Below the pieces are notes generated by a model. The model made no database searches. It worked only from the letters and a program-made list of their open reading frames with translations, and had not been told where the DNA came from. A stretch of DNA of 64,000 nt from CAVXHQ01 sp963761735 (lineage in GTDB: Bacteria > Pseudomonadota > Alphaproteobacteria > Rhodobacterales > Rhodobacteraceae), in assembly GCA_963761735.1 (NCBI GenBank), contig CAVXHQ010000005.1, positions 744,001-808,000 of the forward strand, given 5' to 3'. Both the position numbers and the translations under genes were made by a program. Below are positions 24,616 to 32,555 of the stretch, piece by piece; position 1 is the stretch's first letter; every line of letters begins with the position of its first letter.

Positions 24616-25242
24616 ATGACGGCGGCGGCATGGTTTACGCGTGGCGACGGCACGTTTCATTTCGCGCGCTGGGGACGGCCCATCGTGCCTGTCGTGTTTG
24701 GACTGAACGACGATCAACTGCCGGTGTTCAAAGGCGCGATCGAGGCGATGGTGACGCTGGCGGGTCACGAGATGGCCGAGACGGACCTGGAGCTGGGCGC
24801 CAATCTGATGCTGTTCTTCGTCGCCGGGTGGGACGAGCTGGCGCAGACGCCGCATCTGGACCGGCTGATCCCCGAATTGCCGGACCTGCTGGACCGGCTG
24901 AAGGCCGCCGATGCCAACCAGTACCGGATTTTCCGGTTCGACGCGGCCGGCGCGATAAAGGCCTGTTTCGCTTTCGTCCGGGTCGACGCGCACATGGCGG
25001 AGGTGCCGGTGGCGACGCTCGCCCTCAATCAGGCGTTGCAGGTGATGATGTTGTGGTCCGACACCGCGTTCAGCGATACCCCGGCGCTGGCCCGGGCCGA
25101 AGACGGGACGGCGATGTTGCGCGCCGATGTGGCCTGCGTGGTGCGCGCCGGGTACGATCCGGTGCTGCCCTCGATGGCGCGCGATGCGTCGTTCGCGCTG
25201 CGGCTCGATGCGCGGATCGCGGCCGCCGGGGCGGTGTCGTGA
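24616..25242 (+). CDS. Uncharacterised protein between ruvB and ybgC
   Basis: 208 residues from the ATG at 24616, with ggagg at 24605-24609. No signal peptide or transmembrane helix; acidic, with 'PVVFGLNDDQLPVFKGAIEAMVTLAGHEMAETDLELGANLMLFFVAGWDEL' (in pieces) suggesting a compact alpha/beta cytoplasmic protein. I do not recognise a domain with a known function. Its position between ruvB and the Tol operon suggests a lineage-specific conserved gene. A 26-bp repeat follows its stop codon. Confidence 0.7.
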   Translation: MTAAAWFTRGDGTFHFARWGRPIVPVVFGLNDDQLPVFKGAIEAMVTLAGHEMAETDLELGANLMLFFVAGWDELAQTPHLDRLIPELPDLLDRLKAADANQYRIFRFDAAGAIKACFAFVRVDAHMAEVPVATLALNQALQVMMLWSDTAFSDTPALARAEDGTAMLRADVACVVRAGYDPVLPSMARDASFALRLDARIAAAGAVS

Positions 25243-25260
25243 GGTTTTCGATGGCGGGCG

Positions 25261-25319
25261 TCGTGAGGATCGCGCCGGAGGTCGCGTCGTGAGGATCGCG
25301 CCGGAGGTCGCGTCGTGAA
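25261..25319. repeat. 26-bp tandem repeat just after the stop codon of the gene upstream of ybgC
   Basis: tcgtgaggatcgcgccggag + gtcgcg at 25261-25286 is repeated at 25287-25312 and begins a third time at 25313. The same tcgtgagg motif forms the upstream gene's stop (25238-25244). Each unit carries a TGA. The 26-bp period breaks frame and lies outside coding sequence. Confidence 0.9.
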
Positions 25320-25340
25320 GACGACACGGGAGACCGCATC

Positions 25341-25748
25341 ATGAGCCATGTGCACCGCATCCGGGTCTATTACGAGGACACCGATCTGGGCGGCATCGTC
25401 TATTATGCCAATTACCTGCGGTTCATCGAGCGGGCGCGCAGCGAGATGCTGCGCGCCGGCGATGTCGATCAGGCGGCGCTGTTGCGCGATACGGGCATCG
25501 GGTTCGTGGTGCGGCGCGTCGAGGCCGATTATCTGGCACCGGCGCGCTACGACGATCTGCTGGACGTCGAGACCGCAACCGACCGCGCACCGGGACGCAG
25601 CTCCGTCGTGCTGCGCCAGACGGTGCGGCGGGACGGGGCGGTGCTGTTCGCGGCGCTGGTGACACTGGTCGCCGTGCGTCTTTCAGGCGATGCACCGGGA
25701 CGTCCGGTGCGGCTGCCCGAGGCGGTGCTGGCCGTCTTTCACCAATAG
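25341..25748 (+). CDS. ybgC: Tol-Pal system-associated acyl-CoA thioesterase YbgC
   Basis: 135 residues, a hot-dog-fold thioesterase. The signature 'RVYYEDTDLGGIVYYANYLRFIERAR' holds the catalytic aspartate. In other bacteria YbgC hydrolyses short- or long-chain acyl thioesters and is encoded at the head of the tol-pal cluster, as here. A 225-bp gap separates it from tolQ. Confidence 0.96.
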   Translation: MSHVHRIRVYYEDTDLGGIVYYANYLRFIERARSEMLRAGDVDQAALLRDTGIGFVVRRVEADYLAPARYDDLLDVETATDRAPGRSSVVLRQTVRRDGAVLFAALVTLVAVRLSGDAPGRPVRLPEAVLAVFHQ

Positions 25749-25973
25749 TTTACCGCGATATGCGCGGTTTTCGGCCCTGCGGACGCTATGGATGGATCTG
25801 GCCGGGACAATCGACTAGACAAGGCACAAGTGCGCCCCGCAAAGAGGCGACAACGATCGCTCTTTCAGGGGGCGTCGACACGAAATGCGCCAGTCGAGCG
25901 GCGAAAAGCGCGGGCGTCCCGTACGGGCGACGCGGGCAGGCAACACCGGTACGCCGGGGACGAGAGCAGGACG

Positions 25974-26645
25974 ATGGAAGCAACAGATTTCACGATGTGG
26001 GCGCTGTTCGCCCGCGCGACACTGATCGTCAAATTCGTCATGATCATGCTGATGCTGGCATCGGTGTGGTGCTGGGCGGTGATCTTCGACAAATGGCGGC
26101 AATACCGCTCGGCACGCAAGGAAGCGGCGATCTTCGACCGGGCGTTCTGGTCGGGCGAGCCGCTGGACGGGCTGTTCGACAAGATCGGCGCGGCGCCCAA
26201 GGGGGCCAGCGAAAAGATATTTGCGGCAGGCATGATCGAATGGCGACGCTCGCACCGCGACGACGGCGGGCTGATCGCGGGGGCCGGCGCGCGGATCGAC
26301 CGCTCCATGGACGTGGCGATCGCCAAGCAGGCGGCGCGCCTGCAACGGGGCTTGCCGGTGTTGGCGACCACCGGATCGACGGCGCCCTTCGTGGGTCTGT
26401 TCGGCACGGTCTGGGGCATCATGAACGCCTTCATCGAAATTGCCGAGGCGCAGAACACCAATCTCGCCGTCGTCGCTCCCGGCATCGCCGAGGCGCTGCT
26501 GGCCACGGGGCTTGGCCTGCTGGCCGCGATCCCGGCGGTTATCTTCTATAACAAACTGTCGGCGGACGCCGACCGGATCATCGCCGGATACGAGGCGTTC
26601 GCCGACGAGTTCGCCACGATCCTCAGCCGTCAGCTGGACAGCTGA
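25974..26645 (+). CDS. tolQ: TolQ, inner-membrane proton-channel subunit of the Tol-Pal system
   Basis: 223 residues from MEATDFTMWALFARATLIVKF, with agagcagg just upstream. Three transmembrane helices: residues about 15-35, then a long cytoplasmic loop, then 'GLPVLATTGSTAPFVGLFGTVWGIMNAF' and 'GLGLLAAIPAVIFYNKL', the ExbB/TolQ/MotA family signature. With TolR it uses the proton-motive force to energise TolA. The open frame runs 62 codons further upstream without similarity. Confidence 0.97.
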   Translation: MEATDFTMWALFARATLIVKFVMIMLMLASVWCWAVIFDKWRQYRSARKEAAIFDRAFWSGEPLDGLFDKIGAAPKGASEKIFAAGMIEWRRSHRDDGGLIAGAGARIDRSMDVAIAKQAARLQRGLPVLATTGSTAPFVGLFGTVWGIMNAFIEIAEAQNTNLAVVAPGIAEALLATGLGLLAAIPAVIFYNKLSADADRIIAGYEAFADEFATILSRQLDS

Positions 26646-26666
26646 GATGGACCGGGGGATCGCATA

Positions 26667-27155
26667 ATGGGTGCCGGTGTCATGAAATCGGGCGATTGCG
26701 GGGGCGGACGCAGGCGCCGCCGGACCCGCAGCATGCCGATGGCGGAGATCAACGTCACGCCGTTCGTGGACGTGATGCTGGTGCTGCTGATCATCTTCAT
26801 GGTGGCCGCACCGCTGCTGACGGTCGGCGTGCCGGTGGAACTGCCGCAGACGGCGGCCAACGCCCTGCCGACGGACGACGAAGAGCCGCTGACCGTGACC
26901 GTGACTGCCGAGGGCACTCTGATGATCCAGAACACGGAAGTGGCGCCGACGGACCTGATCGGCCGCCTTCAGGGCATCGCCGCCGAGCGCACCTCGGACC
27001 GGATCTTTCTGCGCGCCGACGGGGCGAACGCGTGGAATACGGTCGCCGAGGTGATGGGCGCGCTCAACGCGGGCGGGTTTTCCAACATCGGTCTGGTCAC
27101 GGACATCGGCGGGCCCACGTTCGATGCCACCGCGACCGTTCCGGCAGGCGAGTAG
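26667..27155 (+). CDS. tolR: TolR, inner-membrane stator subunit of the Tol-Pal system
   Basis: 162 residues, ExbD/TolR family. One transmembrane helix in 'EINVTPFVDVMLVLLIIFMV' contains the conserved proton-relay aspartate (FVD). The periplasmic domain ends 'AEVMGALNAGGFSNIGLVTD', the ExbD/TolR fold. It is 21 nt after tolQ and 14 nt before tolA. Confidence 0.97.
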   Translation: MGAGVMKSGDCGGGRRRRRTRSMPMAEINVTPFVDVMLVLLIIFMVAAPLLTVGVPVELPQTAANALPTDDEEPLTVTVTAEGTLMIQNTEVAPTDLIGRLQGIAAERTSDRIFLRADGANAWNTVAEVMGALNAGGFSNIGLVTDIGGPTFDATATVPAGE

Positions 27156-27169
27156 GGGCAGGGCCAGCC

Positions 27170-28402
27170 ATGTCCGACATCGGCCCAGAGACTGGCCCAG
27201 AGATTGGCCCGGAGACTGACCCGGAGACTGGCCCCGAAAACGAGGCCGACGGCACCGCCCGCAAAGTCGAGTTCACGACCGGCACCTATGTCAGCGCGGT
27301 CGGGCATGCGGGCCTGATCGGCTGGCTTCTGCTGGGCTGGGGCCTGTCCGCCGACCCACTGCCGTTCGAAGTGACGGAGGTGTCGGTGGTCAGCGGCGCC
27401 GAATATGCCGCACTCGTCGCCGCAACCTCGCCAAGTGCGGCGACGGATCAGCCCGGCGCCCCCGCTGCGCCCGCGACGGAGGAACCGGTGGTGCCGGTAA
27501 CGCCCGAGGACCCGGTCGTGCCGCAAGAGGCCGAAACGCCGCCCGCGCCGCCTGCCGAAGAGGCCCCTCCGCCCGAGGCGCCCGCCCCGGTGCCGCCGCC
27601 CGCGCAGGTCGATGAAACCGCTCCCGTGCTGGACGCGCCCGCCGCGCCGCTGTCGCCGGACCTGCCGGTGGTGACCGACAGACCGCAGGAACGCCTCGTC
27701 GACCGGGTCGCCGATGTTCCGACGCCGCTGCCGCCGCCCGACGCCGATGTCGCGCCGCAGGTGCAGGAACAGGTCGTCGAGGCCCCCGCCGAGGTGGCGA
27801 CACCGCTCGAAGAGGCGCAGGAGGCCGCGGCACCCGAGGAAACCGTGACCGAGATCGTGACCGAGGCCGACATCGCCTCCGGTGCGCCCGAAAGGTCGTT
27901 GCGCCCGCCGTCGCGGCCTGCGTCGCTGGCACCCCCGCCGGCGCCGCCCACGGAGGCCGAAACCGCCACCGCCGACAGCGCGAATGTGCAGGCCGCACCC
28001 GACCGGACGGTCGACGACCTCTTGGCCGACCTGACCGAGGCGCCCGCCGCACCGCAGGCCCCCGTCGGCAATCCCGGCCCGCCGATGACGGACGGACAGC
28101 GCAGCGATTTCCGGGTGTCGGTGCAGGGCTGCTGGACCGTCGATCCGGGCGCCGAGGCGGGCGTCACCGTCACCGTCGCCTTCGAGCTGGGCCGGGACCG
28201 CAAGGTGATCGGCAGCCGGATCACGCTCATCGGGTCCACCGGATCGGACGCCGCCGTCAACGCCGCCTTCACCCGGGCGCGCAGCGCGATCCTGCGGTGC
28301 CAGAACGTGAACGCGGGCTTTACCCTCGACGATGCACAATACGAACAATGGCGACAGGTCGAAATTACCTTCGATCCTTCCGGCATGAGGAGATGGCAAT
28401 GA
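27170..28402 (+). CDS. tolA: TolA, periplasm-spanning Tol-Pal coupling protein
   Basis: 410 residues from the ATG at 27170. An acidic N-terminal tail with GPETGPEIGPETDPETGPEN repeats is followed by one transmembrane helix (GHAGLIGWLLLGWGLSADPL), a long Pro/Ala/Glu-rich periplasmic stalk (about residues 80-300) and a compact C-terminal domain with GCWTVDPGAEAG and RSAILRCQ, two cysteines that could form a disulphide. TolA links TolQR to TolB/Pal across the periplasm. The stop overlaps the next start (ATGA). Confidence 0.92.
   Translation: MSDIGPETGPEIGPETDPETGPENEADGTARKVEFTTGTYVSAVGHAGLIGWLLLGWGLSADPLPFEVTEVSVVSGAEYAALVAATSPSAATDQPGAPAAPATEEPVVPVTPEDPVVPQEAETPPAPPAEEAPPPEAPAPVPPPAQVDETAPVLDAPAAPLSPDLPVVTDRPQERLVDRVADVPTPLPPPDADVAPQVQEQVVEAPAEVATPLEEAQEAAAPEETVTEIVTEADIASGAPERSLRPPSRPASLAPPPAPPTEAETATADSANVQAAPDRTVDDLLADLTEAPAAPQAPVGNPGPPMTDGQRSDFRVSVQGCWTVDPGAEAGVTVTVAFELGRDRKVIGSRITLIGSTGSDAAVNAAFTRARSAILRCQNVNAGFTLDDAQYEQWRQVEITFDPSGMRRWQ
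27182..27241 (+). repeat. 12-bp tandem repeat in the TolA cytoplasmic tail
   Basis: Units ggcccagagact, ggcccagagatt, ggcccggagact, gacccggagact and ggccccgaaaac start at 27182, 27194, 27206, 27218 and 27230. They encode G-P-E-T/I repeats immediately after the start of tolA, in frame. Confidence 0.92.
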
Positions 28403-28803
28403 CGCGACGTTTGGCAACCACGGCGGCGCTTGTGCTGGCGCTGGCGCCGCTGGCGGGACAGGCGCAGCAGTCGATTGCGAACGACTGGCAGATGACAGCG
28501 GCAGAGCGGGCCTATTTCGGCGAGGCCATCGGCGCCTGCTGGACGGTGACGCCCGCCACGCGGGTGGTGACGGTGCGGGTGCGGTTCGAGATGACCGAGA
28601 ACGGCGAGGTCATCGACAACTATGTCGAACTGCTTGAAACGCGCGGCGGCGACAGCGTCAGCCAGAGCGCGGCCTATGAGAGCGTGCGGCGGGCGATCCT
28701 GCGGTGCGAAGGCCGTGGATACGATCTGCCGGTCGAGAAATACGAGATCTGGCGTGAGGTGGTGATGTCGTTCAACGGACGCAACGGAACGATGGCCGAA
28801 TGA
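28399..28803 (+). CDS. Secreted stand-alone TolA C-terminal-domain-like protein
   Basis: 134 residues from the ATG overlapping the tolA stop (gaggag 7-12 nt upstream). A clear signal peptide (MTRRLATTAALVLALAPLAGQAQ) is followed by one domain that aligns along its length with the TolA C-terminus: ACWTVTPATRVVTVRVRF versus CWTVDPGAEAGVTVTVAF, and RRAILRCEGRGYDLPVEKY versus RSAILRCQNVNAGFTLDDAQY, with both cysteines conserved. It lacks the TM anchor and stalk, so it should be a free periplasmic protein. It could compete with, cap or assist TolA at TolB/Pal. That role is inference; the paralogy is seen directly. Confidence 0.85.
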   Translation: MTRRLATTAALVLALAPLAGQAQQSIANDWQMTAAERAYFGEAIGACWTVTPATRVVTVRVRFEMTENGEVIDNYVELLETRGGDSVSQSAAYESVRRAILRCEGRGYDLPVEKYEIWREVVMSFNGRNGTMAE

Positions 28804-29046
28804 CCTGCCCGACAGGGGCTGGGGTTTGCCGGGCGGTGGTTTGGCCTGCAAAAACGGGCCTTGGCCGTCACCGGGCAGTCGGCGGCAGCCTGCCGGGGGC
28901 TATGCAGATAGAATTTCCCCTGCCGCCCGCTTGTTTGCTATGCGTTAACGCGAGATGAAGCCAAGATGCCCGGTTGTACGGCGTCGCGAGCCGATACGAC
29001 CGATGCGCGCACCCCGAACCGGCCCCGCAAAGAAGGCCACCGCCTG

Positions 29047-30450
29047 ATGAGGACACCCATGCAGACCTGTCATTCCGTTCTTTCCCCCGCCATACCGCGC
29101 CGGAACCTGGGCGCCCGCCTGCGGTGTTTCGCCGTCGCGGCGCTTGCCGCCTGCACGCTCTTGCTGGCGCCCGCACCTGTCACGGCCCAGACCGGCCCGC
29201 TGCAGATCACCATCACCGATGGCGTGATCGAGCCTTTGGACATGGCGGTGCCGGCGTTTCAGGTGGAAACCGCCGGTGCCGATCAGCTGTCGCGCGATAT
29301 CGCGGCACTGGTGACGCAGGATCTGTCCGGGTCCGGTCTGTTTCGCGAAATCCCTCCCTCGGCGTTCATTTCGACACCCACGAGCTTCGACGCCGCCGTG
29401 CAATATGCCGACTGGCGTGCGATCAACGCCGACGGCCTCGTGATGGGGGCCGTCGCGGTCAACGGCGATCAGCTGACGGTGAAATTCCGCCTGTTCGACG
29501 TGTTTTCCGGGCAGGAGCTGGGCGAAGGCCTGTTGTTCAACGGCACCGTCGCGGGCTGGCGCCGGGTGGCGCACAAGGTCGCGGATGCGGCCTATAGCCG
29601 GATCACCGGCGAGGGCGGTTATTTCGACAGCCGCGTGGTCTTCGTCGCCGAAAGCGGACCCAAGGACAACCGCCTGAAACGTCTGGCGATCATGGATTAC
29701 GACGGTGCCAACGTTCAGTATCTGACCGACAGTTCGTCGATCGTGCTGGCGCCGCGCTTTTCGCCCTCCGGCGACCGGATTTCCTATACTTCGTATGAAT
29801 CGGGGTTTCCGCGCATCAACATGCTCGATGTGGCGACGGTCGGGCGGCGCGAGGTGCAGACGCAGCCCGGCGAGATGTCGTTCTCGCCGCGCTTTTCGCG
29901 CGATGGCCGGCGGATCATCTACAGCCTCGCGGACGGCGGCAATACGGACATCTGGATGACCGACCTCACCTCCGGGTCGCACACCCGCCTGACATCGGCA
30001 CCGTCGATCGAAACCTCGCCGTCGTTTTCGCCCGATGGCACGCAGATCGTGTTCGAAAGCGACCGGTCCGGCAGCCAGCAGCTCTATATCATGAGTGCCT
30101 CGGGCGGCGAACCGCGCCGGATTTCGTTCGACGAAGGCGGGCGCTACGGCTCGCCGGTCTGGTCGCCGCGCGGCGATCTGATCGCGTTCACCCGGCAGGG
30201 GGGCGGGCGTTTTCACATTGGCGTCATGCGCACCGATGGATCGGAGGAACGCCTGCTGACCGCCTCGCCGCTGGACGAAAGCCCGACGTGGTCGCCCAAC
30301 GGCCGCGTCATCATGTTCACCCGCGAGGTTCTGGGAACGGGGGGCGGCCCGTCGCTCTATTCAGTGGATATTTCGGGGCGTATTCCGCCGCGTCAGCTGC
30401 CCATTCAGGGGTTCGCCTCGGACGCCAGTTGGGGGCCGCTACAGCAATAG
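29047..30450 (+). CDS. tolB: TolB, periplasmic beta-propeller of the Tol-Pal system
   Basis: 467 residues from the ATG at 29047 (29059 is also possible). Signal peptide ending near APVTAQT, then the TolB N-terminal alpha/beta domain (GPLQITITDGVIEPLDMAVP) and a six-bladed WD40-like propeller with repeated 'SPSGDRI', 'FSRDGRRI', 'FSPDGTQI', 'SPRGDLI' blades and DIWMTDL. It binds Pal and TolA at the outer-membrane side. A strong hairpin follows the stop, so the transcript may end here rather than run into pal. Confidence 0.97.
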   Translation: MRTPMQTCHSVLSPAIPRRNLGARLRCFAVAALAACTLLLAPAPVTAQTGPLQITITDGVIEPLDMAVPAFQVETAGADQLSRDIAALVTQDLSGSGLFREIPPSAFISTPTSFDAAVQYADWRAINADGLVMGAVAVNGDQLTVKFRLFDVFSGQELGEGLLFNGTVAGWRRVAHKVADAAYSRITGEGGYFDSRVVFVAESGPKDNRLKRLAIMDYDGANVQYLTDSSSIVLAPRFSPSGDRISYTSYESGFPRINMLDVATVGRREVQTQPGEMSFSPRFSRDGRRIIYSLADGGNTDIWMTDLTSGSHTRLTSAPSIETSPSFSPDGTQIVFESDRSGSQQLYIMSASGGEPRRISFDEGGRYGSPVWSPRGDLIAFTRQGGGRFHIGVMRTDGSEERLLTASPLDESPTWSPNGRVIMFTREVLGTGGGPSLYSVDISGRIPPRQLPIQGFASDASWGPLQQ

Positions 30451-30464
30451 CGCCGACGCGTCAC

Positions 30465-30499
30465 CGAATAACCCGCCAGCGGCCCCGGCGGGTTATTCG
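30465..30499. terminator. 13-bp perfect hairpin after tolB
   Basis: cgaataacccgcc (30465-30477) pairs perfectly with ggcgggttattcg (30487-30499) around a 9-nt loop, 14 nt after the tolB stop. No T-tract follows. It probably marks the 3' end of the ybgC/tolQRAB mRNA and separates it from the following inserted gene. Confidence 0.7.
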
Positions 30500-30604
30500 A
30501 TAACACCACGAATTGGCACGTTTTTTCTCGACTGCTCGTTTTTCGTCACCTAACGTTCAAACCACCGGGAGCGGGGCGACATCCAGCCTTGTTTCGACCG
30601 GTAC

Positions 30605-31630
30605 TTGTTGGAAAGGGAAGATAATGACGAATATTCATCGGTAGCCGCAATCGCGGCCATTGGCATGGCCCTGACCGGGGGCGCTGCGGTGTCTCAGGTC
30701 GCGGGCGAAGTCATCACCAATCCGGGCTTTTCGGGGCCGTCCTGCATCGAGGGCTGGGAGTACGCCACAATCGACGCGCCTGTCGTCTGCTCGCTGGGCA
30801 ACGGCGTCGTCTGGCTGAACCACAACAACCGCACCGGCGACCCGACAGTGCAGCAGACCGTGACCGGGCTGACGCCGGGCACCACCTACCGCATCAGCGC
30901 CACCTGGAAGGCCGGGCCCACGGCGATGACCTATGCCAACGGCCAGACCACCATCTTCGGCATTTCGGTGGACGGCAATGTCACATCCTTCGATGCCGAT
31001 ACGTTGTCGGGCGACCATTTCCAGACCTCGGTGATGGACTATACCGCAACCTCGAACCAGGCGACCATCGCGTTCCTGGGCGAGCTGGGCGGCGTCGATG
31101 GCGACGTGGCACTGGATGGCGTGTCGATGGTTGCCGCCGGAAGCGGCGACGTGGCGATCGAGGATGAGGACTGGCTGACGGCCGACACCGTGACGACCGA
31201 GAACGCGGCGCCGCAGGTCACCAGCGGGCCGGTCAGTTTGGGCATCCGGTGGAACACGCCGGGCTGCGCCGATGTCGACGTCGATCTCTACGTCCGCGAG
31301 AATGCCGACCAGCAGTACCTGTACTACAACAACATCGAAGCGCCATTCGGTGAGTACGGCGAGGACATCGTGAGCAACAGCGGCACCAGTGTGGAAGAGG
31401 CGATCCTTCACAACACCTCCGACGTTCGCACCCTCGACATCGTTCTGAACCACTATTCGGGAAGCTGCTCGGGCGGCGTGACGGGCGTGGTGCGCGCGCA
31501 GTTCAACGACGCGATATACGAAATGCCGTTCACCCTGTCCGGCGCGCCGGATCAGGGCCAGAGTGTCCCCAATCCGTCGGGCTCGCCCTCGTCGGTGGTC
31601 ATCCCGGCAGCGCAGCTGTTTAACTACTGA
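30605..31630 (+). CDS. Secreted protein with a carbohydrate-binding-like beta-sandwich, inserted between tolB and pal; 5' end probably frameshifted
   Basis: 341 residues if read from TTG at 30605. The best ribosome-binding site (aaagggaag) precedes an ATG at 30624, but that frame hits TAG at 30642 after six codons. Adding one base near 30640 would give MTNIHRVAAIAAIGMALTGG..., a textbook signal peptide fused to the open frame. The mature part starts 'GEVITNPGFSGPSCIEGWE' and 'TPGTTYRISATWKAGPT', typical of CBM4_9/galactose-binding-like domains. A second domain follows (LGIRWNTPGCADVDVDLYV). Four cysteines suggest periplasmic or extracellular folding. Function unknown. Confidence 0.7.
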   Translation: MLEREDNDEYSSVAAIAAIGMALTGGAAVSQVAGEVITNPGFSGPSCIEGWEYATIDAPVVCSLGNGVVWLNHNNRTGDPTVQQTVTGLTPGTTYRISATWKAGPTAMTYANGQTTIFGISVDGNVTSFDADTLSGDHFQTSVMDYTATSNQATIAFLGELGGVDGDVALDGVSMVAAGSGDVAIEDEDWLTADTVTTENAAPQVTSGPVSLGIRWNTPGCADVDVDLYVRENADQQYLYYNNIEAPFGEYGEDIVSNSGTSVEEAILHNTSDVRTLDIVLNHYSGSCSGGVTGVVRAQFNDAIYEMPFTLSGAPDQGQSVPNPSGSPSSVVIPAAQLFNY

Positions 31631-31980
31631 TGGTGCACGGCGCGCCCGCCTATGCGCGGGTGCGTGCCAAGAGCGCGGCAGGCGGACGAACGTTCGCCTG
31701 CCGCACACGAGCGCCTGCCAGCCCAAGCGCTGCACGTGACCCCGCGCTACGCGCGCGGGCGGGGCGACGGGGGAGGGTTGGCCATGTCGCGCCCGCCTGC
31801 CGCAACGGCGACGCGCTACGCGCGCGGGCGGGGCGACGGGGGAGGGTGCGGCAGTGCAACAGCACAGGGCAACAATTTTCCGCCGCGCCGCTTTCACTGC
31901 ATTTGCACGGCGCGGGCATCATGATATGGCACCTCCGACCAGTGTGGACACAAGTTCGGACATAGGAACAGGGCAGACCC
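31631..31980. other. Intergenic region before pal with a 35-bp direct repeat
   Basis: 350 bp without a credible gene. A 35-bp stretch (gcgctacgcgcgcgggcggg...ggagggt) occurs at 31744-31778 and again, identically, at 31813-31847, 69 bp apart. The pal promoter should lie in the A+T-richer part from about 31915; no clear -35/-10 pair can be assigned. Confidence 0.6.
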
Positions 31981-32526
31981 ATGACAATCGTGACCAAGAT
32001 CACCAAGCCATTCGCCATCACGCTTTTCGTGGGCGCGCTTGCACTGTCGGCTTGTACGCGGCCCGACCGTTTCGGCGCCGGTGACGGCCTGGACTCGCCG
32101 ACCGGCCCGCTGGGTGCCGGTGTGGGGACGGCCCCTTTAGGCGGGGCCAATGACCCGTCGAGCCCCGAGTACTTCCGCCAGACCGTCGGCGAGCGCGTGC
32201 TGTTCCTCGTCGATCAGTCGACGCTGACGGATGCGGGCCGGGCCACGCTGGACGGACAGGCGCAGTGGCTGCTGACCAACGCGGGCTATCTTGCGGTGAT
32301 CGAAGGCCATGCCGACGAGCAGGGCACCCGCGAGTACAACGTCGCACTTGGCGCGCGGCGCGCCAATGCGGTGCGCGAATATCTGATTTCGCGCGGCGTG
32401 CCCGCGGGCCGTCTGCGCACCGTCAGCTATGGCAAGGAGCGCCCGGTCGCGACCTGCGCCTCCGAGGAATGCTATAGCCAGAACCGCCGCGCCGTGACGA
32501 TCATTTCCGCTGGTGCGCTCAGCTAG
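31981..32526 (+). CDS. pal: Peptidoglycan-associated lipoprotein Pal
   Basis: 181 residues. The lipobox LSAC (signal peptide MTIVTKITKPFAITLFVGAL...) anchors it in the outer membrane. The OmpA-like peptidoglycan-binding domain contains 'VIEGHADEQGTREYNVALGARRANAVREYL' and 'NRRAVTII'. It binds TolB and peptidoglycan. It is separated from tolB by about 1.5 kb holding another gene, which is unusual for the tolB-pal pair. Confidence 0.97.
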   Translation: MTIVTKITKPFAITLFVGALALSACTRPDRFGAGDGLDSPTGPLGAGVGTAPLGGANDPSSPEYFRQTVGERVLFLVDQSTLTDAGRATLDGQAQWLLTNAGYLAVIEGHADEQGTREYNVALGARRANAVREYLISRGVPAGRLRTVSYGKERPVATCASEECYSQNRRAVTIISAGALS

Positions 32527-32555
32527 GACGCACCGTGAGCTTGGGGAGGCATTCG

